From NCBI GenBank assembly GCA_019116365.1, contig DXBT01000020.1, positions 3,450 to 67,449 on the forward strand: a stretch of DNA of 64,000 nt. Direction: 5' to 3'. Positions 1-8,551 of this stretch are shown here, piece by piece. Positions within the stretch are counted from its first letter, which is position 1. Each line of letters begins with the position of its first letter. Both the position numbers and the translations under genes were made by a program. The stretch comes from Barnesiella merdipullorum. Its GTDB lineage: Bacteria > Bacteroidota > Bacteroidia > Bacteroidales > Barnesiellaceae. The notes under the pieces are model-generated. The model did no database searches, was not told the DNA's origin, and saw nothing but the letters and a program-made list of their open reading frames with translations.

Positions 1-842
1 GATTTATCGGGCATCGTACGGGCCCGCAACCAAGGATTCGCCTCTTTGAGCTGAGCGTAGGAGATACCCTGCGACTGAGCAAAGAGAGCCAGATTTTCGA
101 TTGTCGTATCGACTCTCACCTCGGTATAACGAATAGGTTGATACAACTGACGGGTCTTCAACTTATAACCATACTTGGCCGGTGAGGAAAAAATCTCTTT
201 CATAGCCAAGATGCGAAATACATAACGCGAAGTCTCTTCGTTGAGCCACAAGTCGAACGAATGGTCGGCAAACTGTTTCTCAAGCTCCGACGAGATGCGC
301 CCCATCCCGGCATTGTACGAAGCGGCTACCATAGTCCAGCTTCCATATCGGTCATAAGCCTCCTTCAGATATCGACAAGCGGCGCGGGTCGATTTCTCCA
401 CATGACAACGCTCGTCGATATCGTCGTTTACTTCCAGACCCAACTCCCGCCCTGTGCGAGGCATAATTTGCCAAATACCCATTGCCTTGGCCGGAGAGAC
501 AGCCCGCGGATTGAGTGTGCTTTCGATCACGGCCAGATAGAGGAAATCGCTCGGTATTCCCTCCTCCTCGAGAATGGGTGCCATGATGGGGAAATAGCGG
601 TTGGCCCGTTTGATGGCCAAAGAGGTCGATGAATGCATATAGCATAACGTGGTCAACTCACGGTCGAATCGTTCGTACATATCGAGACGATCGAGATCGA
701 CTACCTCGTCGGCAAACGTTACCTTTAACGGAAATTCGGGAATGACTACATCTGAAAACTCTTTCTGCTCCATCGACTCGCCCCAGACAAGCAGCGGCGA
801 AAAGAGCAACAGCAAAACAATAAAATATTTATTCAATCTCAT
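1..842 (-). CDS. Membrane-bound lytic murein transglycosylase (MltD-like), C-terminus cut by window edge
   Basis: The 280 visible residues start at an ATG at 842 (MRLNKYFIVLLLLFSPLLVWG, a signal peptide; first 20 residues hydrophobic). From about residue 65 there is a complete SLT (goose-lysozyme-type) domain: the catalytic glutamate lies in LAVIESTLNPRAVSP, followed by AKAMGIWQIMP and ASYNAGMGRI, all hallmark SLT motifs. After the domain the chain reads like the linker to LysM repeats (YAQLKEANPWL), which would lie beyond the left edge as in MltD. It probably cleaves peptidoglycan glycan strands in the periplasm or at the outer membrane. It lies 15 bp downstream of the T9SS type B gene and is probably co-transcribed with it. 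Family assignment is firm; LysM content is inferred. Confidence 0.88.
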   Translation of the reverse strand, partial: MRLNKYFIVLLLLFSPLLVWGESMEQKEFSDVVIPEFPLKVTFADEVVDLDRLDMYERFDRELTTLCYMHSSTSLAIKRANRYFPIMAPILEEEGIPSDFLYLAVIESTLNPRAVSPAKAMGIWQIMPRTGRELGLEVNDDIDERCHVEKSTRAACRYLKEAYDRYGSWTMVAASYNAGMGRISSELEKQFADHSFDLWLNEETSRYVFRILAMKEIFSSPAKYGYKLKTRQLYQPIRYTEVRVDTTIENLALFAQSQGISYAQLKEANPWLRARTMPDK

Positions 843-857
843 TATCATTCACTATGT

Positions 858-2174
858 TTAGTCTTTGGTGCGCATGATATTGATGTGCCCCTTTAATTTT
901 AGTTTTTGATTATTGGCACCCTTAGCCTCTATGACATAATAATAGACCCCGGGATCGACATACTTGCCTCGATACTTGCCATCCCAGCCTTTGTCGGGAC
1001 TATCGAGATAGCACATCTGCACGCCCCACTTGTTGAATATCCAGCATTTGAAACTTACAATCGATTTGTAGGCCACCTTCCACTCATCATTTACTCCGGG
1101 ACTTGTACCCGGCGAAAAAGCGTTGGGAGCCTCGAGCCGAGGGGTACCGATGGTGACGGTAAATGTTTCGCTGTATGCCTGACACTCGGCTGTACTGTTA
1201 CTGCCCACGAGACGCACATAGGTAGTCCCCTCGTCCCTGAAGGTGTATCGCAGAGTCTGGTCGTTGTAACGGGCGAGAGTCGTCGAGAAATCTTCCTTAT
1301 TCGAGAACTCCCATTCGATATGGGTCACCGCATCGGTCGTATAGGCCTGGAACTCGATCTCGGCCGGAGCCGATCCTCCCAAATAGTCGGTAGGATGACG
1401 GTCGTCTTCGTTGAGCGCATCTTCCCGGTAGGTTTGTATGGCAATGGCCTCCACACCTATTGCCGTCGTTATGTATTCGTCGGTCGATATGGTCTGCCCC
1501 ATCCCCCAATAGTTGAGCAACTGGTCGCCCGATATGGTAAAATCGGTATTACAAAGCGGCGACGTCACCTGAACGGTCGAAGAGAAATTGTCGATTGTCT
1601 CCGACTGAGCCGTCTGTACATAGGTTTGTGCCTCCTCGTTCCACACCAGAGTCATGTAACTGATAGTGAGCTCCCGATTCAACACCTTGGGGGCCCCGTT
1701 TATCGAGTAATAGTTAAGCCGCGAACCGCTTCCGTCGAGCATCAGCGTGGTGAGCTCGCACTGTCCCGCATCGTTCGAGACCGACGCTCCATTCAACACG
1801 AGAGGAGCCTGCGAGTAATCGATAACCCACATGTAATAGCTACGTCCATTCTGCTCGGCTATATAGCCACAGTCGGCCTCGGTAAGGGAAAGAGTCGAAA
1901 GATATCCATTCTGTACCACACCCGTTACCGGCGAAGGTGATGCAGCCCCCGAAGGCCCGAACTTGCTCCACGAAACGGGCGAATCGTCCGTCCCCGAGAA
2001 CTCAATCGTAGCCTGGTCGAGCGAATATACCACAAACACGCCGCCATTCAATCCGGTACTGGCCTCGGGAGTATAGCTGTACGCCGGTTTGCCCCCGCCC
2101 GACACGGTTATCTGCTGGGCACACAAACTACCTGTCGTAAAGAGAGTTGCCAAAAGTAAGAGGTATCGGTACAT
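858..2174 (-). CDS. T9SS type B sorting-domain protein (gliding-motility-associated C-terminal domain)
   Basis: 438 residues. The ATG at 2174 is chosen because it directly begins a signal peptide (MYRYLLLLATLFTTGSLCAQ); a longer frame to 2207 would put 11 polar residues in front. The middle is beta-rich, PKD/Ig-like sequence without a recognised catalytic motif. The last ~90 residues (PNAFSPGTSPGVNDEW ... FNKWGVQM ... WDGKYRG ... DPGVYYYVIEA ... GHINIMR) match the CHU_C/type B T9SS sorting domain, so the protein should cross the outer membrane by T9SS. Unlike most type A cargo, type B cargo needs a PorP-like partner, which is not visible here. The substrate or ligand is unknown. Followed by the lytic transglycosylase gene. 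Confidence 0.85.
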   Translation of the reverse strand: MYRYLLLLATLFTTGSLCAQQITVSGGGKPAYSYTPEASTGLNGGVFVVYSLDQATIEFSGTDDSPVSWSKFGPSGAASPSPVTGVVQNGYLSTLSLTEADCGYIAEQNGRSYYMWVIDYSQAPLVLNGASVSNDAGQCELTTLMLDGSGSRLNYYSINGAPKVLNRELTISYMTLVWNEEAQTYVQTAQSETIDNFSSTVQVTSPLCNTDFTISGDQLLNYWGMGQTISTDEYITTAIGVEAIAIQTYREDALNEDDRHPTDYLGGSAPAEIEFQAYTTDAVTHIEWEFSNKEDFSTTLARYNDQTLRYTFRDEGTTYVRLVGSNSTAECQAYSETFTVTIGTPRLEAPNAFSPGTSPGVNDEWKVAYKSIVSFKCWIFNKWGVQMCYLDSPDKGWDGKYRGKYVDPGVYYYVIEAKGANNQKLKLKGHINIMRTKD

Positions 2175-2204
2175 ATCGATTTGAATAATAATTAATGGAA
2201 TGGA

Positions 2205-2212
2205 CAAAGTTA
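2205..2212 (-). promoter_or_regulatory. Bacteroidetes -7 box upstream of the type B T9SS gene
   Basis: TAACTTTG on the minus strand fits TAnnTTTG and lies 31-38 bp before the ATG at 2174. No clear TTG lies at the usual -33 spacing, so this is a tentative call. Confidence 0.4.
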
Positions 2213-2327
2213 CAATTTTTCGAGCAATCGCATTTCTATCTGCAATTTAAAAAATCCCAATAAACTCGTTTCTGTAAGAATAATTAATGACGATAGCCCA
2301 CTCCTGTTACTATAATCAATATTTGAC

Positions 2328-2358
2328 TTGCAACTGATAATATTTTTATATACTTTTG
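2328..2358 (+). promoter_or_regulatory. Bacteroidetes-type promoter for the LysM/PorT-like pair
   Basis: TTG (2328-2330), a 20-bp spacer and TACTTTTG (2351-2358) fit the TTTG-N19/21-TAnnTTTG consensus of the Bacteroidetes primary sigma factor. Transcription would start about 40 bp before the ATG at 2406. Confidence 0.6.
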
Positions 2359-2405
2359 TTTCTTGGTATATTACCATCAAGCACAAAACGCAAACCCTTA
2401 AGAAT

Positions 2406-4481
2406 ATGAGATATACACGAATAACAATAGTCCTGCTATTCTGTTTCACCGCAATGTTCATGATTTCGGCTCAAGCCGAAAATTTGCAAACCAAAGTCAT
2501 AGATGGCAAAGAATTTTATATATACAAAGTAAAACCCTCGGAGGGGTTCTACGTCCTGAGCAAGAAATTCGGCATCTCACAAGAAGAGATCATCCGTTAC
2601 AATCCGGCAGCCAAAAGCGGATTGAAGCGAGGCCAATTGCTCATGATCCCTACCAATAAAACCATTGCCGGACAAAAGGCCGGATCGGGAATCGAAAGCA
2701 CCTTTGAACATACCATTGTGCGAGGCGAATCGTTATACTCCATCTCCAAAATGTACAAAGTTACCATTCAGAGCATTATCGATCTCAATCCAGGCTCTGA
2801 ACGGGGCATCAAGGCAGGTGCCACGTTGAAGATCCCACAGCGATACAAAAAAACTGCATCGAAAGAGAAGCCCAAAACAAGCAAAACCACCCCGACCCAA
2901 TCGCCACAAGCGACAACTGCACAAAAGAGTACTCAACCGGTCACGGATAACCAACCTGCTGTAGCCGCCGACGATAGTGGTAGCGAATATGTTTTCCACA
3001 CAATTGGTGAGGGCGAAACGTTATTCTCCATCTCCAAGAAATACGAAATCGATATCGAGACGATTCTCAAGCTCAATCCAGGCATTTCGCCCAACCATTT
3101 GAGAAAAGGATCGGTTATTCGGTTAACTCCCAACACCAAGGAGATGAACGTAACCATACAACCCACACAACTCTACACCGAATACAAGGTGCGTAAAAAA
3201 GAGACGTTGTACAGCATCTCCAAAAAATTCGGGACTACCGTTGAAGAGATTAAAAACTGTAATCCCAATATCAAAAAGATAAAACAAGGCGATATCATCT
3301 ATATCCCTGCCGGGATAGAATATAATACCATGACGGCCGAAAATCCCATAACCAGCGCCGAAATCAACAACATATACAACAAGTTATACAAGAGCGACAA
3401 GAAAGGGGTTATCAACGTAGCCGTAATTCTCCCGTTCATGTTGAGTCAGGAGCGTCCCGACATGAAGGCGAGTCTATATACCGAGTATTACCAGGGATTT
3501 CTCATGGCAGTGGACAGTCTTAAACGACAAGGGGCCTCGATCAATGTGTATGCCTATGACTCAGAGGAGTCGGATGCTACGGTACAGCATATCCTGGCCG
3601 AACCTCAAATGAAAGAGATGGACCTGATTATTGCGCCCGACAACGACAACCACATCAAGATGATTGCCGATTTTGGGCTTATCAACGATATCAATGTGGT
3701 CAATACCTTCTCGCTCAAAAACGAAGAAGTGACTCACAATGCCAAAGTATTTCAAACCAACATACCCCACTCCTACCTCTATGCCGAAGCTATCGATAGG
3801 TTCATTCGCTACTTGGGCAACCGCAAGGTGGTATTCCTCTCCTATTCGACCGAGGTAAACGACAAAAAAGATTTTATCACCAGTCTGAAGGAGGAGCTCT
3901 CAAGAGCCCGTATTCCATATAGTGAAATACAATTTGACAACGATTTGAACCTGCTGAACCAGGATTCTATCCTGAACGGACAGAGTGGCATTGTATTCGT
4001 GCCTACATCGGCCAAGAAAAAAATGCTTTCGCTCATCATTAACCCCATCGAAACATTGAAAGAGAGACGGGAAGATTTGGATATTGCCCTGTTTGGTTAT
4101 CCCGAGTGGCTCACCCAGGTACCCGAGTATCTGAACGAATTCTATAAGCTGAATACCTATCTCTATTCCCGGTTCTATGCCAATCCGTTTGACGAAGACA
4201 CCAAGTCGTTTCACAAGCGTTTTCTCTACTGGTACAACAAAGATTTGATAAATGCCAGTCCGCAATATGCTTTCCTCGGCTTCGATACCGGCATCTATTT
4301 CCTCACCTCTATTCGAGCCTATGGAAAGAACTTTGCAAACCAGAAATTAACGAAATCGAACGATCGTATTCAAACCGATTTCGATTTCCAACGCATCAAT
4401 AACTGGAGCGGATTTATCAACAAATCGTTCTATTTCATCAACCTGGCTCCCGATTATACCATCAAGAAAATTAGAGAGTAA
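2406..4481 (+). CDS. Four-LysM protein with a periplasmic-binding-protein-like C-terminal domain
   Basis: 691 residues from the ATG at 2406, which begins a signal peptide (MRYTRITIVLLFCFTAMFMISAQA); the frame is open further upstream but that part is not a plausible N-terminus. Four LysM repeats follow: about residues 35-82, 104-148, 195-240 and 257-300, each with the Y-x-V/I ... E-x-LYSISKKF ... N-P ... G-x-x-L-x-IP pattern. A Thr/Gln/Lys-rich linker separates repeats 2 and 3. From about residue 335 (INVAVILPFMLSQ) the chain resembles the type I periplasmic receptor fold of amino-acid ABC-transporter binding proteins. It likely binds peptidoglycan in the periplasm; no transporter genes are adjacent, so the receptor domain is probably not a classical transport component. 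Paired with the barrel gene 8 bp downstream. Confidence 0.82.
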   Translation: MRYTRITIVLLFCFTAMFMISAQAENLQTKVIDGKEFYIYKVKPSEGFYVLSKKFGISQEEIIRYNPAAKSGLKRGQLLMIPTNKTIAGQKAGSGIESTFEHTIVRGESLYSISKMYKVTIQSIIDLNPGSERGIKAGATLKIPQRYKKTASKEKPKTSKTTPTQSPQATTAQKSTQPVTDNQPAVAADDSGSEYVFHTIGEGETLFSISKKYEIDIETILKLNPGISPNHLRKGSVIRLTPNTKEMNVTIQPTQLYTEYKVRKKETLYSISKKFGTTVEEIKNCNPNIKKIKQGDIIYIPAGIEYNTMTAENPITSAEINNIYNKLYKSDKKGVINVAVILPFMLSQERPDMKASLYTEYYQGFLMAVDSLKRQGASINVYAYDSEESDATVQHILAEPQMKEMDLIIAPDNDNHIKMIADFGLINDINVVNTFSLKNEEVTHNAKVFQTNIPHSYLYAEAIDRFIRYLGNRKVVFLSYSTEVNDKKDFITSLKEELSRARIPYSEIQFDNDLNLLNQDSILNGQSGIVFVPTSAKKKMLSLIINPIETLKERREDLDIALFGYPEWLTQVPEYLNEFYKLNTYLYSRFYANPFDEDTKSFHKRFLYWYNKDLINASPQYAFLGFDTGIYFLTSIRAYGKNFANQKLTKSNDRIQTDFDFQRINNWSGFINKSFYFINLAPDYTIKKIRE

Positions 4482-4489
4482 TTTACAAC

Positions 4490-5167
4490 ATGAGATTATT
4501 GCGATATATCCTGCTGCTTGCCGCTATCGTAACCGTTCAAACCGGTTGGGCTCAACGCAGTGACTACGAACCCGAGTTTACCGTGGGTATCAAGGGGGGG
4601 ACAACTCTATCGAGAGTATCGTTTACTCCCACCGTTACCCAGTCGCTGTTGTTGGGCTATACCGGAGGAGTCTCGGTACGTTACATCGAGGAGAAGTTTT
4701 TCGGACTCATTGCCGAGGTTAACTATACCCAATGTGGCTGGAACGAGACATTCGATACCGATCCCTACACCTATTCGCATACCCTCAATTATATAACGGT
4801 CCCTTTCCTCACCCATTTTTTCTTTGGCAATAAGGTGGTGCGGGGATTTATCAATGCCGGTCCGCAAATAGGCTTTTTCATGGGCGACAGCTACAAGAGC
4901 AGTTTCGATATAAACAATCTGCCCGAATTCAGTCAAAAGAGTAAAGTGAAAGAGATCTATACCATGGATATTGCCCATAAAATCGACTATGGAATCATGG
5001 CCGGTGCCGGTATCGAATTCCGCATAGCCAAGTCGCACGGTCTTGTGCTGGAGGGACGTTATTACTATGGATTGGGCGATATCTTCAAGAACCGCAAGAA
5101 AGACGTATTCTCGGCATCACACAACCAAATCATCACGATTTCGCTGGGTTATCTGTATCACTTCTGA
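4490..5167 (+). CDS. PorT-family outer-membrane beta-barrel protein
   Basis: 225 residues with a signal peptide (MRLLRYILLLAAIVTVQTGWAQ) and alternating beta-strand sequence ending YLYHF, typical of eight-stranded OMP_b-brl_2/PorT-family barrels (FTVGIKGGTTLSRVSF, LLGYTGGVSVRY, GLIAEVNYTQCGW, FINAGPQIGFFMG). PorT itself is a T9SS component and the window does encode T9SS cargo, but this family is large and most members have no known role, so gene symbol porT is not assigned. It starts 8 bp after the LysM gene, so the pair is probably one operon linking cell wall and outer membrane. Its 3' end overlaps the holA stop by 10 bp on the opposite strand. Confidence 0.75.
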   Translation: MRLLRYILLLAAIVTVQTGWAQRSDYEPEFTVGIKGGTTLSRVSFTPTVTQSLLLGYTGGVSVRYIEEKFFGLIAEVNYTQCGWNETFDTDPYTYSHTLNYITVPFLTHFFFGNKVVRGFINAGPQIGFFMGDSYKSSFDINNLPEFSQKSKVKEIYTMDIAHKIDYGIMAGAGIEFRIAKSHGLVLEGRYYYGLGDIFKNRKKDVFSASHNQIITISLGYLYHF

Positions 5168-6198
5168 TAAGGCGTGTAGATAATTTTGAAAACCAACTCC
5201 TTCAACAGGTCGCCATCGTTGCTCGATGCCCCCGACCCTATACCTTTCGACCGGGCATCGTATTGACGAATGAGTGCAATGATATCGATACACTTGAAGG
5301 CATTGTAGTTGCGCATGGCCGTGAGGTAATCGCGCGATTGATAGACCGACCGCAGATTGAGTTCCTTGGCAATTCCCCCCTCCGACCGGTCGGCTGCAAA
5401 ATAACAAATCATCAGGTTGGCAAAGAAATTGAACAACACGCCTATGGTCACCACCAACGGATTGTTCTTGGGATTCTGTTCGAAATATTGCACAATGCGA
5501 GCCGCCTTCGACACATTTCTTGTGACGATAGCATTGAGCAGTTCGTAATTGTTATAGTCCTTGCTGATACCTACGTTGCGCTCGACCAATTCGGGCGTGA
5601 TGCGCATACTCCCCTCGGGAAGCGAGAGGGTAAGTTTATCGAGTTCTCCACTCAATCGACTCAAGTCGTTCCCCACAAAATCGGCCATCATCGACACCGC
5701 CTTAGGGTCTATCGATAGTTTTTTGGCCACCACATAGGTATTGATAAATGCAGGCAATTGGCTGTCGTACAGTTTTTTCGACTCATACACTACCCCTATC
5801 TTCTCGATACCGGCTACGATCTTTTTATTCTTGAGCGATCCGTTTTTGTAACAAATGACCAGTATCGTGCGCATCTGAGGCTTTTGCAGATAATACGACA
5901 GGTTATCTATTCCCCGAATGTTCTGAGCCTCCTTGACCACAATCAATTGGTGATCGGCCATCATGGGGAACCGCTTGGCGGCATTGACCACCACGGCAAA
6001 GTCGTCGATATCGGCCCCATACAGAATCGTTTGATTGAAGTCCCGTTCCTCCTCTTTCAAGGCATTCTCGATAATTGCATCGCATATCATATCGATATAA
6101 TACGACTCGTCACCCATAAGAAGATAGATGGGTTTGAATACCTTGTTGCGGATATCCTGCAAGAGGGCAATATGCTGGTTGGATTCTTTCTTGGCCAT
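5158..6198 (-). CDS. holA: DNA polymerase III subunit delta
   Basis: 346 residues from the ATG at 6198; a further-upstream start would be TTG and would overlap the preceding gene. Features of HolA are present: KPIYLLMGDESYYIDMICDAI near the N-terminus, the Walker-like region typical of clamp-loader delta, FPMMADHQLIVVKEAQ, ELDKLTLSLPEG in the middle and an all-helical C-terminal collar domain. The protein opens the beta sliding clamp during clamp loading. It follows the AMP nucleosidase gene by 5 bp. Confidence 0.9.
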   Translation of the reverse strand: MAKKESNQHIALLQDIRNKVFKPIYLLMGDESYYIDMICDAIIENALKEEERDFNQTILYGADIDDFAVVVNAAKRFPMMADHQLIVVKEAQNIRGIDNLSYYLQKPQMRTILVICYKNGSLKNKKIVAGIEKIGVVYESKKLYDSQLPAFINTYVVAKKLSIDPKAVSMMADFVGNDLSRLSGELDKLTLSLPEGSMRITPELVERNVGISKDYNNYELLNAIVTRNVSKAARIVQYFEQNPKNNPLVVTIGVLFNFFANLMICYFAADRSEGGIAKELNLRSVYQSRDYLTAMRNYNAFKCIDIIALIRQYDARSKGIGSGASSNDGDLLKELVFKIIYTPYQK

Positions 6199-6203
6199 AA
6201 TCT

Positions 6204-6983
6204 TCAATCTTCGTCAAACCGCAGATGTTTCACCGTAGTCCGTTTGTCGATAATCAACTTCAGAGCCTCGACCCCTATCAATACATGCTCCTCGACAAAA
6301 TCGCGGGTGATTTTCTTGTCACTCTCGGCAGTCTTGACACCGCTCGAAATCATGGGCTGATCTGAAATCAAGAGCAGAGCACCCACGGGAATCTGATTGG
6401 CAAAACCGACCGAAAAGAGTGTAGCGGTCTCCATATCGACAGCCATGCAGCGAATACGACGCAGATACTCTTTGAACTGGTCGTCAAACTCCCACACCCG
6501 ACGGTTGGTCGTATAGACAGTCCCCGTCCAGTAATCGCGGTGATGGTTGCGCACAGCCGTAGAGACAGCCCGCTGAAGCATAAAGGCCGGTAGTGCGGGA
6601 ACCTCGGGTGGAAAATAGTCGTTCGACGTACCTTCGCCACGTATAGCGGCTATGGGCAAGATATAGTCGCCCAGCTTGTTTACCTTCTTGATACCTCCAC
6701 ATTTCCCCAGGAACAATACCGCCTCGGGAGCCACCGCACTGAGCAGGTCCATGATGGTAGCAGCATTGGCACTGCCCATACCGAAGTTAATAATCGTTAT
6801 CCCTTCGGCCGAAGCGCTGGGCATGTTACTGTCCTCACCCAAGATGGGGACATTGAAATGAGAGGCAAATATCTCGACGTATTTCGAAAAATTGGTGAGC
6901 AGGATGTGCTTCGTAAACTCCTCGACCGGTCGTTGTGTGTATCGAGGCAACCAATTTTCTACAATCTCTTGCTTTGTTTTCAT
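6204..6983 (-). CDS. amn: AMP nucleosidase (short Bacteroidetes type)
   Basis: 259 residues, starting at ATG 6983 (MKTKQEIVENWLPRYTQRP). It belongs to the phosphorylase/nucleosidase superfamily: INFGMGSANAATIMDLL, VLFLGKCGGIKK (ligand-binding glycine loop), GEGTSNDYFPPEVPALP and CMAVDMETATLFSVGF (nucleoside-binding Met-Glu). ISDQPMISSGVKT near the C-terminus fits the AMP nucleosidase subgroup. It would split AMP into adenine and ribose 5-phosphate. It is much shorter than the ~480-residue E. coli Amn, as usual for this subgroup. It is co-directional with holA and divergent from the HsdR_N-domain gene. Confidence 0.85.
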   Translation of the reverse strand: MKTKQEIVENWLPRYTQRPVEEFTKHILLTNFSKYVEIFASHFNVPILGEDSNMPSASAEGITIINFGMGSANAATIMDLLSAVAPEAVLFLGKCGGIKKVNKLGDYILPIAAIRGEGTSNDYFPPEVPALPAFMLQRAVSTAVRNHHRDYWTGTVYTTNRRVWEFDDQFKEYLRRIRCMAVDMETATLFSVGFANQIPVGALLLISDQPMISSGVKTAESDKKITRDFVEEHVLIGVEALKLIIDKRTTVKHLRFDED

Positions 6984-6998
6984 AAATACGTAATTTTG
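6969..6998 (+). promoter_or_regulatory. Promoter for the HsdR_N-domain gene, inside the start of amn
   Basis: TTG (6969-6971), 19-bp spacer, TAATTTTG (6991-6998) match the Bacteroidetes promoter consensus on the plus strand. The -33 part lies within the first codons of amn on the other strand, so the two genes share a compact divergent control region. Confidence 0.55.
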
Positions 6999-7046
6999 GA
7001 GTAAATTTACAGAAATAATTAGAAAGCACAAATTTTCGGCTACGAG

Positions 7047-7496
7047 ATGATTGAACTGAATCTGCCTGCATATCCTTACAAATTGAAACAGGAGAAGGAT
7101 AAAATCCTTATCTTCGACGACTTGCGTCGGAGATATGTGGTTCTCACCCCCGAAGAGTGGGTACGGCAGCACTTCGTGGCCTACCTGGTGAACCAGAAAG
7201 GATTTCCTCGTGGACTGATGGGCAACGAGATATCTCTCACCCTCAACAAGTGTAACCGCCGGTGCGACACCGTGGTATATGACCGCAACGGCAATGCACT
7301 GTGTATTGCCGAGTACAAAGCTCCACATATCGAGATTACCCAAAAGACATTCGACCAGATTGTCCGGTACAACCGGGTGCTGCAAGTGAGCTACCTGTTT
7401 GTCTCCAACGGGCTCACGCACTACTGTTGCCACATCGACTACACAACCGGCAACTATACTTTCTTGCCCGATATCCCCGCATATACCGATTTATAA
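7047..7496 (+). CDS. Stand-alone type I restriction enzyme R N-terminal-like (HSDR_N) domain protein
   Basis: 149 residues. KQEKDKILIFDDLRRRYVVLTPEEWVRQHFVAYL followed by RCDTVVYDRNGNALCIAEYKAPHIEITQKTFDQIVRYN matches the HSDR_N nuclease-like domain. The PD-(D/E)XK signature can be traced: Asp in RCDTVVYD and E-x-K in IAEYKAP. There is no helicase part and no hsdM/hsdS nearby, so it is not a restriction system here. Its position next to holA/amn suggests a housekeeping role, possibly a small nuclease, but function is unknown. ATG 7047 chosen; a promoter fits 50 bp upstream. Confidence 0.8.
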   Translation: MIELNLPAYPYKLKQEKDKILIFDDLRRRYVVLTPEEWVRQHFVAYLVNQKGFPRGLMGNEISLTLNKCNRRCDTVVYDRNGNALCIAEYKAPHIEITQKTFDQIVRYNRVLQVSYLFVSNGLTHYCCHIDYTTGNYTFLPDIPAYTDL

Positions 7497-7560
7497 ACTC
7501 GCGTCGTCTCCTTGCGACGAAGCCATTGAATAAGAAGTGAAACGAAAGGATAAAAACGAA

Positions 7561-7588
7561 AAAGACTCGCTTTGTGAGCGAGCCTTTT
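7561..7588. terminator. Bidirectional intrinsic terminator
   Basis: Stem CTCGC/GCGAG (7566-7570 with 7578-7582) is flanked by an A run on the left and TTTTT on the right, so it can end transcription of the HSDR_N gene on the plus strand and of tRNA-Cys on the minus strand. Confidence 0.65.
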
Positions 7589-7593
7589 TCGAG

Positions 7594-7664
7594 AGGTTCC
7601 TAGCAGAATCGAACTGCTGTAAACGGTTTTGCAGACCGGCGCCTAACCACTCGGCCAAGGAACC
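7594..7664 (-). tRNA. tRNA-Cys (anticodon GCA)
   Basis: 71 nt. Acceptor arm GGTTCCT/AGGAACC (7664-7658 with 7601-7595), discriminator U (position 7594) as expected for Cys, anticodon loop CTGCAAA giving GCA, T loop TTCGATT. The CCA end is not encoded. A matching promoter lies just upstream. Confidence 0.95.
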
Positions 7665-7690
7665 ATTGTGCTTTCGAGCGATTGCGAGTG

Positions 7691-7721
7691 CAAAGATAGA
7701 TTACATTTTTCAATTATGCAA
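7691..7721 (-). promoter_or_regulatory. Promoter of tRNA-Cys
   Basis: On the minus strand TTG (7721-7719), 20-bp spacer and TATCTTTG (7698-7691) match the consensus exactly. It sits 27 bp upstream of the mature tRNA 5' end and just below the stop of the small Feo gene. Confidence 0.7.
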
Positions 7722-7731
7722 CTCTCACGCT

Positions 7732-7908
7732 CTATTTTTTTCTCTTTTGTCCTTTTAATTCTCGAGCCTTACAAGGGATATCGCAACTGCAACAAGGCGA
7801 AGACACCTCATTACGCTTGCGCACCATATTGACTGCCTTGTAAATAGCATAGCCAAATGCAATAGCCACGCAAGCTATCACAATCCAAAATTGAACAGTT
7901 GCATTCAT
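7732..7908 (-). CDS. FeoB-associated Cys-rich membrane protein
   Basis: 58 residues, ATG at 7908, TAG at 7732. A single N-terminal membrane segment (TVQFWIVIACVAIAFGYAIY) is followed by a basic stretch (MVRKRNE) and a cysteine cluster, SPCCSCDIPCKARELK. This is the FeoB_associated / P12-type small protein found at the end of feo operons. The start codon shares one base with the stop of the upstream gene (TGATG), which suggests translational coupling. It probably assists the FeoB pore or binds metal at the cytoplasmic face; the mechanism is unknown. Confidence 0.85.
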   Translation of the reverse strand: MNATVQFWIVIACVAIAFGYAIYKAVNMVRKRNEVSSPCCSCDIPCKARELKGQKRKK

Positions 7909-8543
7909 CACTCTTTTTCTAAGAAATAGGTGTAACGATTATCAATATCATCTACTGTAAAAACAGGGCGATGCCGATATTGGTTCATGTAGGAGTACAT
8001 CATCAGATCACCCGAACAGGAGAGCAGATGAAACAACAACAGTGCTCCCACGGCTATTCTACCACACCATGGCATGGGAAAGAGTAACAAGACAATGAGC
8101 AACCCCGACAGGATACGAAGCGGCGCAAGAGCTACTCGACTGAAGGTGATGTAGTCGGCCATGAAGTTATGGGCTGCCGCATAAAAGGTAAAGGAGCGCC
8201 ACACGGCTCCAAAGCGTACATCGGCGGCCCCTTCAGACCTATAAACAAGCCAGTGTATAAACTCGTGCAGGGGTATGAGAATGGCACACCCCACCAGTGC
8301 CAATGCAATGCTTTTGCCTATCTCGAGGAGGAACGGCCCCACCGACCGGGTTTCGTTCCACAAGATCCCAATCATGAACCCGATGGCAAAAAGTACCAAC
8401 AGCAACACGACATAATAGGTTATCCTGAATCGGGACGAAGGTCGGTTGCGGGCCAAGAATCGTTTGATATCGCTATAGGCAAACGAGTCGATTACTCGGT
8501 AACCAGCCTTTTCGTAAAAGGCCAAAAAGGTCTCTTTATCCAT
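7908..8543 (-). CDS. DUF3267 membrane protein with HExxH motif, in the feo operon
   Basis: 211 residues from ATG 8543. Four to five hydrophobic segments: about residues 42-62, 76-92, 140-157 and 160-178. HEFIH at 93-97 (LHEFIHWLVY) is the zinc-metallopeptidase-like motif of the DUF3267 family, and a second His lies in AAAHNF (125). It starts 8 bp after feoAB and overlaps the small Cys-rich gene by one base, so all three are almost certainly one transcript. The family is annotated as a putative zincin; no substrate is known. A role in processing or maturation of the Feo transporter is only suggested by position. Confidence 0.78.
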   Translation of the reverse strand: MDKETFLAFYEKAGYRVIDSFAYSDIKRFLARNRPSSRFRITYYVVLLLVLFAIGFMIGILWNETRSVGPFLLEIGKSIALALVGCAILIPLHEFIHWLVYRSEGAADVRFGAVWRSFTFYAAAHNFMADYITFSRVALAPLRILSGLLIVLLLFPMPWCGRIAVGALLLFHLLSCSGDLMMYSYMNQYRHRPVFTVDDIDNRYTYFLEKE

Positions 8544-8551
8544 AACTCTTG

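Noticed and set aside
6204..7433. Longer AMP nucleosidase with an extra 150-residue N-terminus
   Set aside because: The upstream part is the antisense of the HSDR_N gene; the family N-terminus begins at ATG 6983.
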